Position numbers and translations under genes: made by a program. Below are positions 1-5,255 of a stretch of DNA of 5,255 nt, piece after piece. Location: assembly GCA_902488725.1 (NCBI GenBank), contig CABTXO010000145.1, positions 1 to 5,255 on the forward strand, given 5' to 3'. Numbering within the stretch: position 1 is the first letter of the stretch; each line of letters starts with the position of its first letter. The notes under the pieces were generated by a model. That model was not told where the DNA came from and searched no databases. It saw only the letters and a list, made by a program, of their open reading frames with translations. Origin of the DNA: an uncultured Bacteroidales bacterium (GTDB lineage: Bacteria > Bacteroidota > Bacteroidia > Bacteroidales > UBA932).

Positions 1-659
1 ACGACAACATCCGCGAGGCGAGCAAGTGGTATGTCGCAGACAACCTGTCCAAACTGGGCGGCAACCTTGCCACTTCCGTCACCTATCTGGTGCTGGCGAA
101 CTGTCTGGCAGCCGTGCTGATCCCGCTGCTGATCCCGATGCTCAACCCGACGGAAGGCATGAGCTTCGGGCAAAATTTCTTCGGCATCTGCCGGCAAGTC
201 TTTCCGCTGCTGATCCTTCCGCTGGCCGCCGCCTGGATCATCCGCTACACGATGCACAAGGTGCAGGTCTTCCTGATGCACTACACCCACTGGGCGTTCT
301 ACCTGTGGGGCCTCAGCCTGACACTCGCCCTCTACCTGGCCACCCGCGCGCTCGTGAACAGCGGCATTTCGATCATGGCAGCGCTGCTGATCGCCGGGGT
401 CGCCCTGCTCTGCACCCTGTTCCTGTTCTTTGTCGGACGGAAAGCCGGGAAACCCTACGGACATGCCGAAAGCATCACTTCCGGGCAAGTGCTCGGACAG
501 AAGAACACCGGCTTCCTCATCTGGCTGGGCTACTCCTTCATGACCCCGGTGACTTCCGTTGCCGGCGGTCTGTACAGCATCTTCCAGAATCTAGTCAACT
601 CCTGGGAGCTGTATGAACAGCGGGTCTCCGGTCAGGTGCGGGAGAAGAAGGAGAAGTGA
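1..659 (+). CDS. Bile acid:sodium symporter (BASS) family transporter, 3' part
   Basis: This is the C-terminal 218 residues of a polytopic inner-membrane transporter; the reading frame is already open at base 3 and the start lies left of the window. Numbering from the first complete codon, hydrophobic segments lie at about 22-48, 61-81, 97-118, 122-146 and 170-192. A GGN motif at 19-21 begins the first of these, as in BASS proteins. The motif SGQVLGQKNT (160-169), followed by a Trp/Gly/Pro-rich helix and NSWELY, closely matches the C-terminus of Bacteroides-type BASS members. Family members import an organic anion with sodium, but this clade's substrate is not known to me and the sequence does not reveal it; 'bile acid' is only the family name. 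The tail is basic (REKKEK). The 3' end overlaps the convergent rsmD end, so no terminator separates them. Family assignment is firm; substrate is unknown. Confidence 0.85.
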   Translation, partial: DNIREASKWYVADNLSKLGGNLATSVTYLVLANCLAAVLIPLLIPMLNPTEGMSFGQNFFGICRQVFPLLILPLAAAWIIRYTMHKVQVFLMHYTHWAFYLWGLSLTLALYLATRALVNSGISIMAALLIAGVALLCTLFLFFVGRKAGKPYGHAESITSGQVLGQKNTGFLIWLGYSFMTPVTSVAGGLYSIFQNLVNSWELYEQRVSGQVREKKEK

Positions 660-1168
660 ACCCTTCCGTAGCGTTTTTCCTTGACGAAAAAGGGATGCGC
701 GGCAAAACTGTGCTCATCGCCGTGCTCCAGAATGAAATAATTGCCCGGGACCAGGATGTCCTGGGCGAAGATCCGGTCCGGCAAGGTTTCCAGGCCTTCG
801 AGCGCATAGGGCGGATCGGCAAAAACCAGGTCGAAGCGCTCCCGGCAGAGGGGCAGAAAGTCAAAGACATTGTCCCGGACCATGGTCACGTTGTCGAGTC
901 CGAGCCGGTGTGCCTCCGTCTTGATGAAGGAGGCGTTCTCCCGGGACATTTCCACGGAATAGACCCGCCCGGCCCCGCGGGAGGCGAATTCAAAAGCCAC
1001 TGCACCCGTACCCCCGAACAGATCAAGGACTTTCAGGTCCGCGAATTCATATTCACTGTCCAGGACATTGAACAAGCCTTCCCGGGCGAAATCCGTAGTC
1101 GGACGCGCAGAATAGCCGAAAGGAGGCTGGATGGTCCTGCCTTTGAGGCGTCCGCCGATGATCCTCAT
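632..1168 (-). CDS. rsmD: 16S rRNA (guanine(966)-N(2))-methyltransferase RsmD
   Basis: This is a cytoplasmic SAM-dependent methyltransferase that modifies N2 of G966 (E. coli numbering) of 16S rRNA in the small ribosomal subunit. The protein has 178 residues, close to the usual size. It opens with MRIIGGRLKGR, the family's hallmark N-terminus, followed by RPTTDFAREGLFN (22-34), the conserved RP-T-REALFN-type block. SAM-binding motif I is VLDLFGGTGA (47-56), the acidic end of strand 2 is E73, and the catalytic DPPY motif is at 118-121. All key elements are present, so it should be active. The ATG overlaps the stop of the upstream DUF3822-like gene as ATGA (1165-1168), which suggests translational coupling. 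It is the last gene of the leftward operon and its stop lies inside the convergent transporter gene. Confidence 0.95.
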   Translation of the reverse strand: MRIIGGRLKGRTIQPPFGYSARPTTDFAREGLFNVLDSEYEFADLKVLDLFGGTGAVAFEFASRGAGRVYSVEMSRENASFIKTEAHRLGLDNVTMVRDNVFDFLPLCRERFDLVFADPPYALEGLETLPDRIFAQDILVPGNYFILEHGDEHSFAAHPFFVKEKRYGRVHFSFFSRT

Positions 1169-1626
1169 GCCTGATCCACGGATTTGAAGTAGCGGTACAG
1201 GGAAAGGGTCTCCTCATCGGAGAGCGGAGTCCGGAACGTAATCCCGGAGACTTCCGGGTTGAGCTGCAGCTTCTTGAGCACAAGGAATATGTAATATTCA
1301 GCGGTGGTGAAGTCCGGCGCCCGGAAGACATTGGCCAGCAGCAGGTTCCTGCCCTGCGCGACGGCAAGGTGCAGAAAGCCGTCGCAGTAGGCCGCTGCGA
1401 TTTTGTTGTAGTCACGGCAATCCTGCAGCTGCTGCAGGAGATAGAACAGTTCCGGATAGACATCCCCTTCCGCCGGCCGGACATAGAGCAGTTTGGCGTC
1501 GAAAGCAGGGACATCGACACAGGAAACGAGTTCGCCCTCATCCAACGCCACAACCTCGGAGAGAGATTGCCTGAGACGGTCAGGGTTGAAAAAGGCAGAT
1601 GGGACGAGGGCGACTTTCGGAATCAT
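1165..1626 (-). CDS. Short DUF3822-like protein upstream of rsmD
   Basis: This soluble protein of 153 residues has no signal peptide or membrane segment. I place it in DUF3822, a Bacteroidota family usually encoded just before rsmD, from two blocks: VALVPSAFF (5-13), and the C-terminal stretch LLLANVFRAPDFTTAEYYIF (95-114) followed by a KKLQLNPE segment and a LYRYF end. The family is thought to have an actin/PilM-like fold, but I know of no established function. Members I recall have about 250-280 residues, so this one seems to lack the N-terminal half. The start is well defined: the in-frame codons above ATG 1624-1626 run only to a TAA at 1645-1647, with no ATG, GTG or TTG between. A GGGAG at 1638-1642 lies 11 bases from the start, inside the upstream gene. 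That gene ends 8 bases away, and rsmD follows with an ATGA overlap, so the three genes form one operon. Confidence 0.7.
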   Translation of the reverse strand: MIPKVALVPSAFFNPDRLRQSLSEVVALDEGELVSCVDVPAFDAKLLYVRPAEGDVYPELFYLLQQLQDCRDYNKIAAAYCDGFLHLAVAQGRNLLLANVFRAPDFTTAEYYIFLVLKKLQLNPEVSGITFRTPLSDEETLSLYRYFKSVDQA

Positions 1627-1634
1627 CGGAACGG

Positions 1635-2336
1635 TTACTCCCAGTTACCGGCGTTGTTGTTCGGGACGGAAATACTCCCGACCTGCCAGCCGGGATACTG
1701 GTCAATGTCATTCTTCGCAGCGACCAGGTTCACGATGTTCTGGTGGTAATCCGCATCAAGATCCTTCAGGAGGGACTTGAAGGGGATCTTGGCCTCGAAA
1801 AGGGGCACGTCGACACCCGAGACCTTCTTGACGATCGCGCTCATTTCGACCTTGTCGCCACCGGAGAACGGAATTTCGTCGATCTTGTCGATGTTGAATT
1901 CCGGACGGTTGTGGAACAGGGTGTCCTTTACGTTGATCTTGTTCTGAACCGAGAACACCAGATTCTTCTCGCCGGCGAGGTACAGTTTGTACAGACCGGC
2001 ATCGTCGATGCCCTTGTTCGCGCGCCTCACTTCTTTGGTGTGCGCGACGGCGAGGGAATCATCCTGGGAGCCCACCTGCAGGGGCACGGTCATCTTGCCG
2101 TTCCTGTAGAACTGCTTGAGGGTGTCGAAAGAAGCCGTGAATTTACCGGTTTCCCCCCTGAAGGCGATCTGCAGATCGCGAATGTCCTTCAACTGCTGGA
2201 CAGCCACGTTCTTGTGTTGCCCTTCCAGCTTTTCGAAACGTACAGGCTGCATGATTCCATCATAGATGAGATAGACGAGGCCACAGCAGACCAGTGCAAG
2301 TACGATGGAAAGAATCGTTTTCAGTGTCTTGTTCAT
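1635..2336 (-). CDS. Conserved Bacteroidota single-pass membrane protein, function unknown
   Basis: This protein of 233 residues has a short basic N-terminus (MNKTLK), one hydrophobic segment at about 7-25, and a hydrophilic remainder that probably faces the periplasm. I recognise it as a type conserved in Bacteroidales, with a PVRF block just after the membrane segment (31-34), a phrase resembling LKDIRDLQIAFRGETGKF (49-66), and an invariant-looking end NNNAGNWE (226-233). The segment after the membrane helix (repeat of 'I..LQ.AF....GKFT..FDTL') loosely recalls pseudopilins, but there is no prepilin cleavage motif, so I do not call it one. No enzyme motif is visible. It is the first gene of the leftward operon and sits 8 bases from the DUF3822-like gene. 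No Shine-Dalgarno precedes the ATG; the upstream bases are A/T-rich, as is usual in this phylum. The gene is real; its role is unknown. Confidence 0.8.
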   Translation of the reverse strand: MNKTLKTILSIVLALVCCGLVYLIYDGIMQPVRFEKLEGQHKNVAVQQLKDIRDLQIAFRGETGKFTASFDTLKQFYRNGKMTVPLQVGSQDDSLAVAHTKEVRRANKGIDDAGLYKLYLAGEKNLVFSVQNKINVKDTLFHNRPEFNIDKIDEIPFSGGDKVEMSAIVKKVSGVDVPLFEAKIPFKSLLKDLDADYHQNIVNLVAAKNDIDQYPGWQVGSISVPNNNAGNWE

Positions 2337-2392
2337 TATTCAGTTTTTTAGATATGCGATACCCGTGTGATTGACCTTCCGCCAATTCTAGA

Positions 2393-2424
2393 CAAAGTTA
2401 GAAAATTGATTTATGAAATGCAAT
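2393..2424 (-). promoter_or_regulatory. Candidate Bacteroidota-type promoter of the leftward rsmD operon
   Basis: Read on the minus strand, TAACTTTG (plus-strand 2393-2400) matches the -7 consensus TAnnTTTG exactly. ATTG (plus-strand 2421-2424) stands 20 bases upstream as a three-of-four match to the -33 TTTG. Transcription would start near 2385-2388, leaving a leader of about 50 bases before the ATG at 2336. The positions are read directly; activity is inferred. Confidence 0.55.
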
Positions 2425-2442
2425 ATAATATTTGTAATTTTG
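2410..2442 (+). promoter_or_regulatory. Candidate Bacteroidota-type promoter of the rightward nrnA operon
   Basis: TAATTTTG at 2435-2442 matches the -7 consensus TAnnTTTG. The -33 element is weaker: TTTATG at 2410-2415 lies 19 bases upstream. Transcription would begin near 2448-2451, about 25 bases before the ATG at 2475. This placement also argues against the in-frame GTG at 2367 and ATG at 2418 as starts, since both lie upstream of or within the promoter. Confidence 0.45.
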
Positions 2443-2445
2443 CAT
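2418..2445. repeat. Inverted repeat ATGCAA-N16-TTGCAT across both promoters
   Basis: The half-sites ATGCAA (2418-2423) and TTGCAT (2440-2445) are perfect 6-base inverted copies with centres 22 bases apart, about two helical turns. They cover the leftward -33 and the rightward -7 element. This geometry would suit a dimeric regulator, but a 6-base inverted pair is expected by chance in an A/T-rich region of this size, so it is only a candidate operator. Confidence 0.2.
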
Positions 2446-2456
2446 GCACCAAGCAT

Positions 2457-2462
2457 GGAGAG
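2457..2462 (+). promoter_or_regulatory. Weak ribosome binding site for the nrnA-type gene
   Basis: GGAGAG lies 12 bases before the ATG at 2475, slightly far for a Shine-Dalgarno. It is the only purine-rich element near the chosen start and lies downstream of the predicted transcription start, so it supports 2475 over upstream in-frame starts. Confidence 0.35.
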
Positions 2463-2474
2463 AAACCCGGAAAT

Positions 2475-3524
2475 ATGAAACCGAAGTGTCTGGAACGGGT
2501 CCCGGAACTGGACGGGATGATCGAAAAAGCCGGCGTGGTCACGCTGATCGCGCACACGCACCCCGACGGGGACGCTATCGGGAGCGGAATTGCCATGCTG
2601 CATTACCTGAAGGAGCGGCGCGGCAAGGATGTGAAACTGATCGTCCCGGACCCCGTCCCCGATACGATTTCCTTCCTGACAGCGGCGGAAGACCCGGCGG
2701 ACCTGCTCGTGTACGACCGGCAGCGGGCCGAAGCGGATGCCCGCCTGTCCGGATCCGACTTGATCCTCTGCCAAGATTTCAACGCTCTCAGCCGGACGGA
2801 AGGGATGGAGCGCGCGCTCCGCGCTTCCGACGTTCCCAAGGTCCTGATCGACCACCACCTGAATCCCGACACGGCCGCTTTCGCGCTGACATTCTCCCTG
2901 CCCGACATCTCGTCTACCTCCGAACTGCTGTTCTGGATTTTGAAAGACATGGCGGACATCGGCGGGGACGTGTCGAAACTCCCGCCGGTCAGCCTGCGGG
3001 CCCTTCTGACAGGCATGACCACCGACACGAACAATTTTGCGAATTCCGTGTTTCCCGGTACGCTGCAGATGGCCTCGGAACTGCTGTCCGCCGGTGTAGA
3101 CCGGGATGCCGTGCTGGCCGAGCTCTACAACAGCTACCGGGAGAACCGGCTCCGCCTCATGGGCTTCCTGCTGTACGAAAAGCTTCGCATCACCCCGTCC
3201 GGCCTCGCCTATATGATTCTGACCCATGCGGAACAGCAGCGCTTCGACATGCGGGAAGGAGAGTCCGAGGGCTTCGTGAACCTGCCGCTGGAAATCGGAA
3301 AGGTGCGCTTGTCCTTGTTTCTGAAAGAGGATGACGGACATTTCCGAGTGTCCGCGCGTTCGAAGAAAGGCGTGTCCGCCAATGCCTGCGCCATGGCCTG
3401 GTTCCACGGGGGCGGACATGAACAGGCCGCAGGGGGGAAACTCTTCTTTCCCGGAGACATTCCGGCCGCACAAGATGCCGAGGCATACATCTTGAAGGTA
3501 AGTGAACAATTTTTCAAGCCATGA
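2475..3524 (+). CDS. nrnA: DHH/DHHA1 phosphoesterase, NrnA-type oligoribonuclease / pAp phosphatase
   Basis: This cytoplasmic metal-dependent phosphoesterase probably degrades 2-5 nucleotide RNAs to mononucleotides and dephosphorylates pAp to AMP, as NrnA does. The N-terminal DHH domain carries HTHPDGDAIGS (27-37), with metal ligands H27, D31 and D33; D101 in CQDFN; the signature DHH at 126-128; and D184 in GMTTDTNNF. The C-terminal DHHA1 domain (about 235-345) carries RSKKGVSAN (295-303) and GGGHEQAAGG (312-321), the substrate-binding loop. All catalytic residues are present, and 349 residues is slightly above the usual 310-340. I start at ATG 2475 because the hallmark motif then begins at a normal distance and the promoter lies just upstream; an in-frame GTG at 2367 would translate through that promoter. 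The stop overlaps the next gene as ATGA (3521-3524). Substrate choice between nanoRNA, pAp and cyclic dinucleotide products cannot be told from sequence. Confidence 0.9.
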   Translation: MKPKCLERVPELDGMIEKAGVVTLIAHTHPDGDAIGSGIAMLHYLKERRGKDVKLIVPDPVPDTISFLTAAEDPADLLVYDRQRAEADARLSGSDLILCQDFNALSRTEGMERALRASDVPKVLIDHHLNPDTAAFALTFSLPDISSTSELLFWILKDMADIGGDVSKLPPVSLRALLTGMTTDTNNFANSVFPGTLQMASELLSAGVDRDAVLAELYNSYRENRLRLMGFLLYEKLRITPSGLAYMILTHAEQQRFDMREGESEGFVNLPLEIGKVRLSLFLKEDDGHFRVSARSKKGVSANACAMAWFHGGGHEQAAGGKLFFPGDIPAAQDAEAYILKVSEQFFKP

Positions 3525-4075
3525 GGAGCCCGGCCGACATATTGTTTGCGGCCCTTTTCGTGCTGGGACTGGCGGCTTCCTGCAACAAGGAACTGGATGC
3601 CGCCTATGGACGGCAGGAAGAGAACATCGCAGCCATCGTGGACAGATTCGTCAAGGCGGACCCGACCGTGAAGGTCCGCTACCAGGCAGGTTCCACCCGC
3701 ATCACCATCGTGGCCGGCCAGGGCGACAGCCTGTCGGCGGACGGAGCCGTATCCTTTTATTATGCAGGCTATTCCATCACCGGGAGGGCTCTCTCCCCGG
3801 ACGCACTGTTCGTGACCAATTACGATGTCTTCGCGAAATCGGTGAAATGGAACCTTTCCGACACCACGCACTTCGCGATCTCGACCGTGCAGCTGGCGGA
3901 CGACACGCTGATTGAAGGTCTCCGCAACGGGCTGGCCGGCGTGCGGGCGGGCGAGGAATGTTACGTGCTGTTCAGCGGGAAACATGCCTTCCCCCGGAAC
4001 AGGAAGTTCGGTCCGATCCCTGCCAATTCGGCCTTGGCCTATCATTTGTGGATACAAAGCGTCAGCAATGAATAA
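3521..4075 (+). CDS. Single-domain FKBP-like lipoprotein
   Basis: This 184-residue protein has a signal peptide with a hydrophobic core at about 7-19 and a lipobox-like AASC with C21 as the probable lipidated residue, so it should be anchored to a membrane facing the periplasm or the surface. Residues after the Cys (NKELD) are charged and loosely resemble Bacteroidota lipoprotein export signals. The region from about 75 to 182 follows the FKBP peptidyl-prolyl isomerase plan: VSFYYAGYSITG (77-88), then LIEGLRNGLAGVRAGEECYV (130-149), then PIPANSALAYHLWI (165-178). The usual FD pair of the active site is absent, replaced by DALFVTN (94-100), so catalysis is doubtful. Its ATG overlaps the phosphoesterase stop, and its own stop overlaps the next gene by 8 bases. 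Similar lipoproteins sit beside NrnA-like genes in other Bacteroidota, including GldI in flavobacteria by my recollection. It could be a chaperone or binding protein rather than an isomerase. Confidence 0.8.
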   Translation: MRSPADILFAALFVLGLAASCNKELDAAYGRQEENIAAIVDRFVKADPTVKVRYQAGSTRITIVAGQGDSLSADGAVSFYYAGYSITGRALSPDALFVTNYDVFAKSVKWNLSDTTHFAISTVQLADDTLIEGLRNGLAGVRAGEECYVLFSGKHAFPRNRKFGPIPANSALAYHLWIQSVSNE

Positions 4076-5117
4076 GTTGAATTTTATGAATATACACAAA
4101 CACAAGATTCCCGTATGCTGCCTCCTGGCCGCCCTGCTGATGGTGGCGGCGGCCTGTGCGAAGCAGGAATCTGCACCGCTGAACGAAGCCGCCAAACGCG
4201 CATTCGACGCCTGGCTGAGCGTCAACCACCCGACGGCAAAGCCGACGGGGCTCGGCATCTACATCCTGGACGACCGCCCCGGAACAGGGACGACGGTCGG
4301 GGACAATGACACCTATCTCTTTGTCTCCTACACGACCCGTGACCTGAAAGGGACGATCACGGGAACGAACGAGAAGAAGATCGCCCAGCAGCTCGGCACC
4401 TATTCGGAGGCAAATTACTACGGCTCGAAGGCCCTGCTCAACGACCGGTCCGGCACGCCGACCGGCCTGCTCGAGACAATCAAGGGAATGCGTGTCGGAG
4501 GCACCCGGACCGCCATCGTCCCGGGCTGGCTGAACGTTATCGCCGACTATCGGACCGCCGACGAGTACCTGCGGAACAAAAGCGGCGATGCGGCAGTCTA
4601 CACCATCACCCTCGACGACAAGACCTCCGACATCACCCAATGGGAGATCGACACCCTCAAGCGGTATGTCGCCGGACATCTGGCCGGGGTCGATTCGACC
4701 CGTTACGGCTATTACTACCGGCAGCTGAAGGCTCCTTCCGACACGACCACCCTGCCGCGGGACACCAGCATCTACATCAACTACACGGGCAGACTGCTGA
4801 ACGGACAGGTCTTCGACACGACGGTCGGAGACACCGCCAAAATGTACGGCCTCCACTCGGCCAAAAAGAAGTATGCACCCGTTAAAATCAAGCTGAACCA
4901 GACCTACACCGAGATCACGATGAGTACCGGCGAGAATGCCACGGACAACCCCCTCGTGGAGGGCTTCTCCTACTGCCTCTCCCGGATGAAGCGGTACGAG
5001 AAGGGCGTCTGTGCGTTCTACTCCGTGCGGGGCTATTCCTATTCGGGCATCGGCAACACCATTCCGCCCTTCGCACCGATCGTCTTCGAGATCGAGCTCG
5101 TGGACAAGCCGAAGTAG
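4068..5117 (+). CDS. Two-domain FKBP-type peptidyl-prolyl isomerase lipoprotein
   Basis: This protein of 349 residues has a lipoprotein signal: hydrophobic core about 14-29 ending in AAAC, with C30 as the probable lipidated residue. Two FKBP-like domains follow. Domain 1 (about 60-184) shows LFVSYTTRDLKG (84-95), a long insertion, then LLETIKGMRVGGTRTAIVPG (134-153) and VYTITLDD (177-184); it lacks a clear FD pair. Domain 2 (about 205-347) shows YINYTGRLLNGQVFD (236-250) with F249 and D250 in place, then LVEGFSYCLSRM (296-307) and IPPFAPIVFEIELVD (332-346), so it is the likelier catalytic domain for cis-trans prolyl isomerisation of exported proteins. C303 and C315 could form a disulfide. The ATG at 4068 lies inside the previous gene's end; an alternative ATG at 4086 gives a more compact signal peptide with Cys at 24 and is equally plausible. 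An upstream in-frame ATG at 3912 is rejected because it would bury the signal peptide. Confidence 0.82.
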   Translation: MNKLNFMNIHKHKIPVCCLLAALLMVAAACAKQESAPLNEAAKRAFDAWLSVNHPTAKPTGLGIYILDDRPGTGTTVGDNDTYLFVSYTTRDLKGTITGTNEKKIAQQLGTYSEANYYGSKALLNDRSGTPTGLLETIKGMRVGGTRTAIVPGWLNVIADYRTADEYLRNKSGDAAVYTITLDDKTSDITQWEIDTLKRYVAGHLAGVDSTRYGYYYRQLKAPSDTTTLPRDTSIYINYTGRLLNGQVFDTTVGDTAKMYGLHSAKKKYAPVKIKLNQTYTEITMSTGENATDNPLVEGFSYCLSRMKRYEKGVCAFYSVRGYSYSGIGNTIPPFAPIVFEIELVDKPK

Positions 5118-5121
5118 GGAC

Positions 5122-5255
5122 ATGGCGCCGTCGCAGTCCGCTCCCACCGAGCTCGGGACCCTGAGCGTCGGAACTTTGCTGAAGAAATACGCAGTCCCCG
5201 GCATCATCGCCATGACTGCGTCTTCTTTGTACAACATGGTGGACAGCATCTTCAT
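5122..5255 (+). CDS. MATE family efflux transporter, N-terminal part
   Basis: Only the first 44 codons are present; the gene runs off the right edge. The N-terminus contains ELGTLSVGTLLKKYAVPGII (10-29) followed by AMTASSLYNMVDSIF (30-44), the start of the first membrane helix of MATE (multidrug and toxic compound extrusion) transporters. It closely resembles Bacteroides members, where this block is nearly invariant. These inner-membrane antiporters export cationic drugs or other small molecules using a sodium or proton gradient; the substrate cannot be inferred here. The ATG follows the preceding stop by 4 bases, and the AGGGA at 5116-5120 is too close (1 base) to act as a normal Shine-Dalgarno, so translation may depend on coupling to the upstream gene. 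The next in-frame ATG (5212) would delete the conserved N-terminus. Confidence 0.88.
   Translation, partial: MAPSQSAPTELGTLSVGTLLKKYAVPGIIAMTASSLYNMVDSIF

Noticed and set aside
26..616. Alternative plus-strand frame over the transporter
   Set aside because: The translation is rich in R, H, P and A and has no membrane segments, while the frame beginning at base 3 gives clear BASS helices and motifs.
660..700. Possible hairpin (TTTTTC with GAAAAA) just after the transporter stop, considered as a terminator
   Set aside because: The stem is only 6 bases, A/T-rich and followed by G/C rather than a T-run, and it lies within the rsmD coding region.
1599..2351. Plus-strand open frame of 250 codons opposite the membrane protein gene
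   Set aside because: The minus-strand frame has a membrane segment, a conserved C-terminus and tight operon spacing; the plus-strand translation is a typical antisense shadow.
2367..2474. N-terminal extension of the phosphoesterase from GTG 2367 or ATG 2418
   Set aside because: The added residues do not resemble the family N-terminus, the DNA is A/T-rich unlike the coding regions, and it contains the promoter boxes of both operons.
2388..3509. Minus-strand open frame of 373 codons opposite the nrnA-type gene
   Set aside because: The plus strand carries every DHH/DHHA1 motif in order; the opposite frame gives a His/Gln/Gly/Val-rich product with no family resemblance and would end in the A/T-rich promoter region.
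3209..4258. Minus-strand open frame of 349 codons across three plus-strand genes
   Set aside because: It crosses the junctions of the phosphoesterase and both lipoprotein genes and has no recognisable domain; the plus-strand genes explain the region.
4062..5255. Long open frame on the minus strand, 397 codons, opposite the two-domain FKBP gene
   Set aside because: It lies wholly opposite genes with recognisable lipoprotein, FKBP and MATE sequences, and its translation is low-complexity and rich in G, V, D and R with no recognisable motif. Long antisense frames are expected in GC-rich coding DNA.

Overview
This window looks like an ordinary stretch of chromosome from a fairly GC-rich member of the Bacteroidota, most likely order Bacteroidales. 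Four things point there: the two promoter-like boxes match the Bacteroidota -7 consensus TAnnTTTG; most starts lack a strong Shine-Dalgarno; the MATE and sodium-symporter sequences closely resemble Bacteroides-type members as I remember them; and one gene set (small membrane protein, DUF3822-like protein, RsmD) is typical of the phylum. I cannot name the genus. I see no RNA genes, insertion sequences, CRISPR arrays or prophage.

Layout. Bases 1-659 (+) are the 3' end of a bile acid:sodium symporter (BASS) family transporter. It converges on, and overlaps by 28 bases, a leftward three-gene operon at 632-2336. Read in the direction of transcription, that operon encodes a single-pass membrane protein of unknown function, a short DUF3822-like protein, and RsmD, the 16S rRNA G966 methyltransferase. 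Bases 2337-2474 are the only real intergenic region. It holds two divergent, physically interleaved promoter candidates. A rightward operon then runs from 2475 past the right edge: a DHH/DHHA1 phosphoesterase of the NrnA type (nanoRNase/pAp phosphatase), two FKBP-like lipoproteins (one domain, then two domains), and the first 44 codons of a MATE efflux transporter. Junctions in this operon are very tight: a 4-base overlap, an 8-base overlap and a 4-base gap.

How the genes relate. The leftward operon combines ribosome maturation (RsmD) with two poorly understood Bacteroidota proteins. The rightward operon couples cytoplasmic turnover of very short RNA and pAp with envelope proteins that probably act on, or derive from factors acting on, folding of exported proteins. 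The linkage of an NrnA-like protein to FKBP lipoproteins resembles the neighbourhood of gliding gene gldI in flavobacteria, as far as I recall, but nothing here shows gliding or type IX secretion.

No clearly new system is present. The points most worth a second look are the interleaved divergent promoters, the DUF3822-like gene that lacks the family's N-terminal half, the FKBP-like lipoprotein without the usual catalytic FD pair, and the overlapping convergent gene ends.
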